Under the pieces are notes generated by a model. It worked only from the letters and a program-made list of their open reading frames with translations. It was not told the origin of the DNA and made no database searches. Below, piece after piece: positions 13,354 to 18,209 of a DNA stretch of 18,209 nt (positions within the stretch are counted from its first letter, which is position 1; each line of letters opens with the position of its first letter). A program made the translations under genes and the position numbers. This DNA comes from Oscillospiraceae bacterium (GTDB taxonomy: Bacteria > Bacillota > Clostridia > Oscillospirales > Oscillospiraceae): the NCBI GenBank assembly GCA_020025425.1, contig JAHHSD010000039.1:1-18209 (forward strand), in the 5' to 3' direction.

Positions 13354-14094
13354 GTGAAAAAAGATATATTAGGAATCCAATTTGACGATGTGACCCTGGA
13401 CGAGGCCGCTCAGGTCGGCAGAGAGATACTGGAAAGTGACAGCTTCCACTATGTTGTCACCCCCAACCCCGAGTTCATCCTGGCCGCCGAGACCGACCTG
13501 GAGTTCAGGAACATCCTGAATCAGGCCGACCTGGTGCTCCCTGACGGCATCGGTGTGGTCCATTCCGCCAAGATCCTGGGCACCCCCTTGAAGGGGCGTG
13601 TGCCCGGCATCGACTTTGCCAGCCGGATGCTGGAGATCCTGAACGAGACGGGCGGCCGCCTGTTCCTGCTGGGCGCCAAGCCCGGTGTGGCTGAGATGGC
13701 CGGCGAAAATATTCTGGCCCAGCACCCCAATATCACCCTGTGCGGCACCCAGGACGGCTATTTCACCGACGAGCTGGAGGTTGTGCGCAAGGTGGCCGAC
13801 GCCAAGCCCGATCTGCTGTTCGTCTGTCTGGGTGCGCCCAAGCAGGAGAAGTGGATGTCCCGCTGGGGCGTCCTCACCGGCGCAAAGCTGGCCATCGGCC
13901 TGGGCGGTGCCCTGGACGTCTTTGCCGGCACGGTCCACAGGGCCCCGGAGATCTGGCAGAAAATGGGTATGGAGTGGGCCTACCGCCTGGCCAGGGAGCC
14001 CAAGCGCATCGTACGTATGGCCCGCCTGCCTCTGGTCCTGTCCAGGGCGGCGGAGCAGCGGATGTTCCACAAGAAGCAGGACGGCTCCCTGTGA
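13354..14094 (+). CDS. tagA: WecG/TagA/CpsF-family glycosyltransferase
   Basis: GT26-family enzyme. TagA adds ManNAc to the lipid-linked GlcNAc in wall teichoic acid linkage-unit synthesis; other members make ECA or capsule, so the exact polymer is open. The 246-residue length is typical. Motifs: VVTPNPEF (34-41, Thr36 and Asn38), VLPDGIGVV (61-69, Asp64, near the Thr37/Asp65 pair described for Thermoanaerobacter TagA), GRVPGIDF (81-88), FLLGAKPGV (104-112), QDGYF (133-137), LGAPKQEKW (159-167), GLGGALDVFAG (182-192), and the C-terminal basic appendage RAPEIWQKMGMEWAYRL (196-212) that mediates membrane association. The start is GTG 13354, seven bases after GGAGG; an ATG at 13347 is out of frame. 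No other teichoic acid genes are in view. Confidence 0.9.
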   Translation: MKKDILGIQFDDVTLDEAAQVGREILESDSFHYVVTPNPEFILAAETDLEFRNILNQADLVLPDGIGVVHSAKILGTPLKGRVPGIDFASRMLEILNETGGRLFLLGAKPGVAEMAGENILAQHPNITLCGTQDGYFTDELEVVRKVADAKPDLLFVCLGAPKQEKWMSRWGVLTGAKLAIGLGGALDVFAGTVHRAPEIWQKMGMEWAYRLAREPKRIVRMARLPLVLSRAAEQRMFHKKQDGSL

Positions 14095-14142
14095 CCCTGC
14101 CCCATCCGTTCCACATATTTTTGATAAAGGAGCGTTTCTCCG

Positions 14143-14730
14143 ATGGTCTATATCTTACTGGCTGATGGTTTTGAGGAGATGGAGGCCCTGGCCCCCGCCG
14201 ACCTGCTGCGCCGCGCCGGCCTGTCCGTCTCTCTGGTTGGTCTGGACGCCCCGGTGATCTGCGGCTCCCACGGCATCTCCGTCACGGCGGACCTGCCGCT
14301 AGAGCAGGTGTCCCTGGAGGAGACCGATATGCTGGTCCTCCCCGGCGGCACCCGCGGCGTGGATCACCTGCTGGCCTCCCCCGCCGCCATGGCGCTGATC
14401 CGCAGCGCCTGCGATCTGGGCTGCTGGGTGGCCGCCATCTGCGCCGCCCCCACCCTGCTGGCCCACCTGGGGCTGCTGGAAAACCGCCGCGCCGTGTGCT
14501 ACCCCGGCTTCGAGCCCAAAATGGCCGGCGCCCAGGTCCTGTCCCAGCGGCAGGTGGTCACCGACGGCCGCTTTATCACCGGCCGCGCTGCCGGCTCGTC
14601 CTATGAATTCGGTTTGCAGCTGGTCGCCGCGCTGACCAGCCCCATGAAAGCAGAGGAGGTGCGCCATGCAATCCACTACCGCGATGGAGAAGACTGTCCT
14701 GCGTGTTCAGCTGCGCAAGCTCCTCTCTGA
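14143..14730 (+). CDS. DJ-1/PfpI family protein (YajL/ThiJ-like)
   Basis: A 195-residue Rossmann-like protein of the DJ-1 superfamily. It opens with VYILLADGFEEMEALAPADLL's family pattern (acidic Glu11/Glu12 near the active site). VLPGGTRGVDHL (65-76) and the nucleophile elbow AAICAAPTLL with Cys100 identify the YajL/DJ-1 branch. Members have been described as chaperones, deglycases, glyoxalases or redox sensors; which applies here cannot be told. AAAGGAG precedes the ATG, and the gap from the tagA-like gene is 48 bases, so cotranscription is likely. The last 16 or so residues (RDGEDCPACSAAQAPL) lie in the overlap with the next gene, do not look like conserved family sequence, and add a CPAC motif. 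Confidence 0.9.
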   Translation: MVYILLADGFEEMEALAPADLLRRAGLSVSLVGLDAPVICGSHGISVTADLPLEQVSLEETDMLVLPGGTRGVDHLLASPAAMALIRSACDLGCWVAAICAAPTLLAHLGLLENRRAVCYPGFEPKMAGAQVLSQRQVVTDGRFITGRAAGSSYEFGLQLVAALTSPMKAEEVRHAIHYRDGEDCPACSAAQAPL

Positions 14731-15241
14731 TCTGACCTCGGCCCAGATGCAGGAGAGCGATCAGGCCCTGTTCCACGCCCTCCTGTCTCTGCCCGAGCTG
14801 GAGCAGGCCAACACGATTTCCGTGTTTTGGGGCATCACCGGACTGGAACCCGATACCAGCCAGCTGATCCCCCAGCTCCTGGAGCGGGGCAAAACAGTCT
14901 GTCTCCCCCGCATCATCTCCGACTACGGTCTGGAGCTACGCCGGTACACCGCAGACTGCCCCATGGCCCGCTCCACCTTCGGGATCATGGAGCCCACCAT
15001 CGAGTGTCCCCTGGTGTCCAGGGAATCCATTGACCTGGTCATTGTGCCCGCCCTGTGCTATGACCGCCGTGGTTATCGGCTGGGCTATGGCGGCGGCTAC
15101 TACGACCGCTGGCTGACCGACTACACCGGAGTCACGGTCGGTATGTGCCGGGATCTGGTCATACAGGATCAGCTCCCCTCCGAGGACCACGACCAGCCTG
15201 TTCACATTGTAGTCACGGAAAATCAGGTCCTGCGCTTCTGA
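14666..15241 (+). CDS. 5-formyltetrahydrofolate cyclo-ligase
   Basis: Converts 5-formyl-THF to 5,10-methenyl-THF using ATP, recycling folate in one-carbon metabolism (YgfA/FthC/MTHFS family). The 191-residue length is normal. Visible are the N-terminal basic helix (KTVLRVQLRKLLSDLTS), SVFWGITGLEPDT (52-64, substrate loop), RSTFGIMEP (102-110), LVIVPALCYDRRGYRLGYGG (124-143) and the signature GGGYYDRWL (142-150), all diagnostic. The start at ATG 14666 is supported by GAGGAGGT five bases upstream; the next Met (14684) has no ribosome site. The frame therefore overlaps the end of the DJ-1 gene by 65 bases in a different frame, which suggests translational coupling. A hairpin lies just downstream. 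Confidence 0.95.
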   Translation: MQSTTAMEKTVLRVQLRKLLSDLTSAQMQESDQALFHALLSLPELEQANTISVFWGITGLEPDTSQLIPQLLERGKTVCLPRIISDYGLELRRYTADCPMARSTFGIMEPTIECPLVSRESIDLVIVPALCYDRRGYRLGYGGGYYDRWLTDYTGVTVGMCRDLVIQDQLPSEDHDQPVHIVVTENQVLRF

Positions 15242-15255
15242 TCCCTCCGGGATAT

Positions 15256-15282
15256 AAAAAAGCGGGGCCCTCAGGCCCCGCT
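15256..15282 (-). terminator. Intrinsic terminator of the Cys-rich gene
   Basis: AGCGGGGCC (15261-15269) pairs with GGCCCCGCT (15274-15282) around CTCA. On the minus strand the stem is followed by T6 (15261-15256), so it terminates the Cys-rich gene 17 bases after its stop. On the plus strand it lies 15 bases after the folate gene but is followed by CCATAAAT, so termination there would be weaker. Confidence 0.85.
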
Positions 15283-15298
15283 CCATAAATCCGGCAGC

Positions 15299-15520
15299 TC
15301 AGCAGCCGCAGTTGTCATCGCAGCCGCAGTTGCAGTTGTTTCCATTGTTGCAGCCGCAGTTGTTGCAGCCACAGCCGCACTGGCTGCCGCAGCCGTTATT
15401 GCAGCAGCAATTGCAGCAGCAGTTTCCGCCGCAGCCACAGCCGCAGCAGCACAGCAACACGATCAGAAGTACGATCCACAGGCAGCTATTGCCGCAGGAC
15501 CCTTGATTCATACAACACAT
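15299..15520 (-). CDS. Small Cys/Gly/Asn-rich protein (chorion-like high-cysteine type)
   Basis: A 73-residue protein with 26 Cys, 14 Gly and 14 Asn. It opens MCCMNQGSCGNSC, then has a short hydrophobic run LWIVLLIVLL (14-23), then CCCGCGCGGNCCC and repeats of N-C-G-C to the last residue. A GAGGTG site precedes the ATG and a strong terminator follows the stop, so this is a real single-gene unit. Similar clostridial proteins are, as I recall, annotated as 'chorion class high-cysteine' proteins; their function is unknown to me. The hydrophobic run is short for a membrane span. Possible roles are a spore-coat or surface cross-linking protein, or a metal-binding peptide; none is proven. I could not make out a convincing promoter in the 122-base gap to mltG. 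Confidence 0.8.
   Translation of the reverse strand: MCCMNQGSCGNSCLWIVLLIVLLCCCGCGCGGNCCCNCCCNNGCGSQCGCGCNNCGCNNGNNCNCGCDDNCGC
15302..15362. repeat. Imperfect tandem 13-mer repeat in the Cys-rich gene
   Basis: The 13-mer gcagccgcagttg occurs three times (15302-15314, 15320-15332, 15350-15362), each encoding Asn-Cys-Gly-Cys on the minus strand, with partial copies further along to about 15450. This is coding low complexity and could expand or contract by slippage. Confidence 0.8.
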
Positions 15521-15642
15521 AATAGTTTCACCTCTATCATATTCGGCGCGTCCGGGAAACCCGTTCGCGTCTCACAACCCATACTATGGCTCCGGCCTGT
15601 CCAAGGGGACCCGGAACCGAAAATTTATTTAGGAGGACCCCT

Positions 15643-16794
15643 ATGCCCCAAGATAGAAGAAGCCAAGAGCCTCGCTCCCGTCATTCCGGTGAGCATTCCA
15701 CTCGCTCCAGCGAGCGCCCCCGCAAATCTCAGAAGAAAAAACGCAAGGCCGGTTCCGCGCTGAGCTTTACCGCCCTCTATGTCCTGTTCGTCATCGGGAC
15801 CTCTGTCCTGCTGGCCTGCCTGGGCTGGATCGCTGCCAACGATATGCTGGCCCTCAACAAGGAAGCTCACTCCGTTACCGTCAGCATCAACGCCGATGAC
15901 AGCTTCAGCGATGTGGTGAACATGCTGAAGGAGAACGGTCTCATCGAGCACAAGGCTCTTTTCAAGCTGTTTACCCTGGTTTCTCACAGCAAGGATAAGA
16001 TCGCTTCCTCCGGAACCTTCACCTTGAATACCGATATGGACTACCACGCACTGATTTCCGGCATCAGCGCCAACTCCGCTACCAGGGCAGAGGTACAGGT
16101 CACCATACCGGAGGGCTTCACCGTGGACCAGATCTTCAGGCTGCTGGAGGAAAAGGGCGTGGCCACTGTGGAGGACCTCCAGCGGGAGGCCGCGGAGCAC
16201 GATTACCAGTTCTCCTTCCTGAAGGACATTCCGCTGGGGAACTACAAGCGGCTGGAGGGCTATCTGCACCCGGATACCTACACCTTCTATACCCCCCACG
16301 ATCCGGTCTATGTGCTCAACAAGATGCTGGTCAACTTCGATAACCGTGTAGACGATAATATGCGGACCAAAATTGAAAACAGCGGACACACCCTCCGCGA
16401 GATTCTGACCATCGCCTCCATGATCGAGAAGGAGACCGACGGCACCGACCGCGCCCGCATCGCCTCGGTCATCTACAACCGGCTCAAGAATCCCGGCTAT
16501 GAGACCAACGGCCGCCTGGAGATCGACGCCACCATCTACTATATCACCGGTCAGCCGGTCACCCAGAACGACCGCGCCACCCTGGACAGCCCCTATAACA
16601 CTTCCATGTACAAGGGCCTGCCCCCTGGACCCATCGCCAACCCCGGCATGGAGTCCATCCTGGCCGCTATGAACCCGGCCAATGAGTCCTATTACTACTA
16701 CGCACTGGGCGACGACGGCAAGCACCACTACTACAAGAGCTATTCCGGCCTGCAGCAATTCATCAACAGCCAGGAGCTCTACAAGAAGCCCTGA
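15643..16794 (+). CDS. mltG: Endolytic murein transglycosylase MltG
   Basis: Membrane-anchored lytic transglycosylase (YceG family) that cuts nascent peptidoglycan strands and sets glycan length. The start is set at ATG 15643 (383 residues) because AGGAGG lies seven bases upstream; a more upstream Met at 15586 has no such site. Order: a very basic Ser/Arg/Lys cytoplasmic tail (1-37), one membrane helix (about 41-65, ALYVLFVIGTSVLLACLGW), a LysM-like subdomain (about 75-145), and the catalytic domain. That domain includes EGYLHPDTYTF (205-215), IASMIEKETDG with catalytic Glu262 (equivalent to Glu218 of E. coli), IYNRL (277-281), LEIDATIYY (292-300) and LPPGPIANPG (326-335). The position upstream of a U32 gene repeats the mltG-yrrO neighbourhood of Bacillus, although the O-methyltransferase and yrrN-like genes are absent here. 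Confidence 0.95.
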   Translation: MPQDRRSQEPRSRHSGEHSTRSSERPRKSQKKKRKAGSALSFTALYVLFVIGTSVLLACLGWIAANDMLALNKEAHSVTVSINADDSFSDVVNMLKENGLIEHKALFKLFTLVSHSKDKIASSGTFTLNTDMDYHALISGISANSATRAEVQVTIPEGFTVDQIFRLLEEKGVATVEDLQREAAEHDYQFSFLKDIPLGNYKRLEGYLHPDTYTFYTPHDPVYVLNKMLVNFDNRVDDNMRTKIENSGHTLREILTIASMIEKETDGTDRARIASVIYNRLKNPGYETNGRLEIDATIYYITGQPVTQNDRATLDSPYNTSMYKGLPPGPIANPGMESILAAMNPANESYYYYALGDDGKHHYYKSYSGLQQFINSQELYKKP

Positions 16795-16806
16795 TCCGCA
16801 CATCAG

Positions 16807-16834
16807 CCCCCGGGACATACCGCCCCGGGGGTTT
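16807..16834 (+). terminator. Hairpin between mltG and the U32 gene
   Basis: CCCCCGGG (16807-16814) pairs with CCCGGGGG (16824-16831) around a nine-base loop and is followed by only TTT. It starts 12 bases after mltG and ends nine bases before the GGAGGT of the next gene. Partial termination, or a stabilising hairpin that lowers downstream expression, is likely. Confidence 0.6.
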
Positions 16835-16850
16835 CCATTGGAGGTTTACC

Positions 16851-18074
16851 ATGAGAAAAGAAAAAATCGAGCTGCTCGCCCCCGCCGGGGACATGGAGCG
16901 GCTGCAAATGTCGGTCGCTTACGGCGCAGACGCCGTCTATCTGGCCGGAACTACCTTCGGGATGCGCTCCTTTGCCGGGAATTTCAGCCCCGAGGAGCTG
17001 AAAACCGCCGTGGACCTGTGCCACAGCCACAATGTCCATGTCCATGTCACCTGCAACACCATGCCCCGCAACGATGAAGTGGCCCGGCTGCCCGAGTGGC
17101 TGGAATACCTGGACAGCGTGGGCGTGGACGCGGTGATCCTGGCCGATGTGGGCGTGCTGGCCCTGGCCAAGCGCTACGCCCCCCACGTGGCCTGCCATAT
17201 CTCCACCCAGGCCAGCATCGTCAACTATCAGTCCGCCCAGGCCTGGTACGATCTGGGCGCCAGCCGGATCATCCTGGCCCGGGAGCTGAGTCTGGACGAG
17301 ATCCGGGAGATCCGTGCCAAGGCCCCCCGGGAGCTGGAGATGGAGGCCTTTGCCCACGGCGCCATGTGCGTGAGCTACTCCGGCCGCTGTCTGTTGTCCA
17401 ACTACATGACCGGCCGGGACTCCAACCGGGGCGAGTGCGCCCAGCCCTGCCGCTACCAGTACGCCCTGATGGAGGAAAAGCGCCCCGGGGAGTACTTCCC
17501 CGTCTATGAGGATGAGAAGGGCACCTACATCATGAACTCCCGGGACATGTGTATGATCGACCATGTGGGTGAGCTGATGGATGCCGGTCTGGACTCTCTG
17601 AAGCTGGAGGGCCGGGCTAAGTCCGCCTACTACGCCGCCATCGTCACCGGGGCCTACCGCCACGCCATCGACGCTGCCAAGGCCGGTCAGCCCCTGGCCC
17701 CCGTATGGCGGGACGAGGTGGAGCACATCAGCCACCGCCACTACTCCACCGGTTTCTTCTACGGGCAGCCGGGCCAGTTCACCCAGGACTCCCGCTATAT
17801 CCGGGACTGGCAGATCGTGGCCAAGGTCCAGTCCTGCGACGACCAGGGCAACGCTGTTCTCACCCTAAACAATAAATTCCAGGTGGGCGATGAGCTGGAG
17901 CTGGTGGGACCCCAGGTCCGCCCCATGCCGCTCACGGTCCAGGCCCTGTGGGATGAGGAGGGCGCCTCCCTGGACCAGGTGCGCAAGCCTCAGATGGTCT
18001 TTCGGATGAAGCTGCCCCAGGCGGTCCCTCCCCTGTCCCTCCTCCGCCGCCAGGCCGATCTCAGCCCCCGCTGA
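16851..18074 (+). CDS. U32 family protein, TrhP/YrrO-like tRNA hydroxylation enzyme
   Basis: A 407-residue member of 'peptidase' family U32. The branch with this architecture (E. coli TrhP/YegQ, Bacillus YrrO) is now known to be needed for prephenate-dependent 5-hydroxylation of U34 in tRNAs; older annotation as collagenase-like protease is probably wrong for this group. It opens IELLAPAGDMERLQ, typical of the family barrel. The signature region EAFAHGAMCVSYSGRC continues to GECAQPC and carries Cys173, Cys180, Cys196 and Cys200, likely iron-sulfur ligands. YIMNSRDMCMIDH (about 227-239) and SLKLEGRAKSAYYAA (about 256-270) follow. The C-terminal 80 residues look like a small beta domain (VGDELELVGP). 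GGAGGT is six bases before the ATG. mltG lies upstream, as in the Bacillus yrrL-yrrO order. No convincing terminator follows; the next promoter starts 25 bases on. Confidence 0.88.
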   Translation: MRKEKIELLAPAGDMERLQMSVAYGADAVYLAGTTFGMRSFAGNFSPEELKTAVDLCHSHNVHVHVTCNTMPRNDEVARLPEWLEYLDSVGVDAVILADVGVLALAKRYAPHVACHISTQASIVNYQSAQAWYDLGASRIILARELSLDEIREIRAKAPRELEMEAFAHGAMCVSYSGRCLLSNYMTGRDSNRGECAQPCRYQYALMEEKRPGEYFPVYEDEKGTYIMNSRDMCMIDHVGELMDAGLDSLKLEGRAKSAYYAAIVTGAYRHAIDAAKAGQPLAPVWRDEVEHISHRHYSTGFFYGQPGQFTQDSRYIRDWQIVAKVQSCDDQGNAVLTLNNKFQVGDELELVGPQVRPMPLTVQALWDEEGASLDQVRKPQMVFRMKLPQAVPPLSLLRRQADLSPR

Positions 18075-18098
18075 GTGCATATATTTTTCCAACAGCCC

Positions 18099-18126
18099 TT
18101 TACATTTCAAAAAATTATGCTATAAT
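18099..18126 (+). promoter_or_regulatory. Promoter of tRNA-Ala
   Basis: -35 TTTACA (18099-18104), a 16-base A/T-rich spacer ending TGC, and a perfect -10 TATAAT (18121-18126) with extended TGn. Transcription would start near 18133, about 24 nt before the tRNA. Confidence 0.85.
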
Positions 18127-18132
18127 AGCAGA

Positions 18133-18149
18133 AGTGCCGATTCGGCACT
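18133..18149. repeat. 17-base dyad at the tRNA promoter start site
   Basis: AGTGCCGA-T-TCGGCACT is a perfect dyad with a single central T, lying exactly where the tRNA-Ala transcript should begin. It could fold into a 5' leader hairpin or act as a protein-binding operator. Confidence 0.6.
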
Positions 18150-18156
18150 CTGTTAT

Positions 18157-18209
18157 GGGGGCGTAGCTCAGCTGGGAGAGCGTACGGTTCGCATCCGTAA
18201 GGTCGAGAG
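18157..18209 (+). tRNA. tRNA-Ala (anticodon CGC), 3'-truncated by the window
   Basis: The first 53 nt of a tRNA: acceptor strand GGGGGCG, T8-A9, D arm GCTC-AGCTGGGA-GAGC, G26, anticodon stem TACGG with CCGTA, seven-base loop TTCGCAT (T33, anticodon CGC reading GCG), variable loop AGGTC, and the start of the T stem GAGAG. CGC is an alanine anticodon and the GGGG(G)-start with GTAGCTCAGCTGGGAGAGC is typical of bacterial tRNA-Ala. The T arm and acceptor 3' strand are outside the window, so the acceptor pairing (G3-U70) cannot be checked. Confidence 0.92.

Noticed and set aside
15299..15520. CRISPR-like or satellite repeat in the Cys-rich region
   Set aside because: Repeat units are short, irregular and in codon register; they are explained by N-C-G-C coding repeats.
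15586..15642. Upstream Met extension of mltG by 19 residues
   Set aside because: No ribosome site before 15586, whereas AGGAGG sits at the right distance before ATG 15643.

Overview
The window is a compact, visibly GC-rich stretch of bacterial chromosome. It most resembles a Gram-positive anaerobe of the Clostridia, probably Oscillospiraceae (Flavonifractor/Oscillibacter type). The reasons are the clostridial-style PheS and PheT proteins, the infC-rpmI-rplT cluster, a TagA-type wall glycosyltransferase, a 73-residue protein of Cys, Gly and Asn, and clear sigma-A promoters. This placement is inferred from gene content and style; no database was searched.

Layout: (1) 1-4551, plus strand: the 3' part of a secreted polysaccharide deacetylase, then pheS and pheT, both subunits of phenylalanyl-tRNA synthetase. 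(2) 4577-4670: two back-to-back hairpin terminators between convergent units. (3) 4690-13106, minus strand, in transcription order from the right: a short pyruvate-kinase-like protein (13106-12126), polA (12009-9322), rimI-tsaD (9095-7612, overlapping by 4 nt), pyk (7532-6096), and infC-rpmI-rplT (5825-4690) with its own strong promoter and a leader of about 150 nt. (4) 13107-13353: a divergent promoter region. (5) 13354-15241, plus strand: a TagA/WecG-family glycosyltransferase, a DJ-1/PfpI protein and 5-formyltetrahydrofolate cyclo-ligase, the last two overlapping by 65 nt. (6) 15299-15520, minus strand: the Cys-rich small protein with its own terminator. (7) 15643-18074, plus strand: mltG and a U32-family (TrhP/YrrO-like) protein. 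(8) 18157 to the window end: the first 53 nt of tRNA-Ala(CGC) with its promoter.

Most genes serve translation (pheST, IF3, L35, L20, TsaD, RimI, the U32 protein, tRNA-Ala), lower glycolysis (two pyruvate-kinase-fold proteins), DNA repair and replication (polA) and the cell envelope (deacetylase, TagA, MltG). I found no phage, transposon, CRISPR array, toxin-antitoxin or defence system, and nothing I would call a new multi-gene system. The points most worth following are: an infC start that appears to be AUC; a PheT insertion of about 100 residues that looks like a decayed second tRNA-binding OB fold; a second pyruvate kinase lacking its C-terminal domain and a potassium-site Thr; the 26-Cys mini-protein; and the structured infC leader. 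All intergenic stretches are shorter than 300 bases and are described in the entries.
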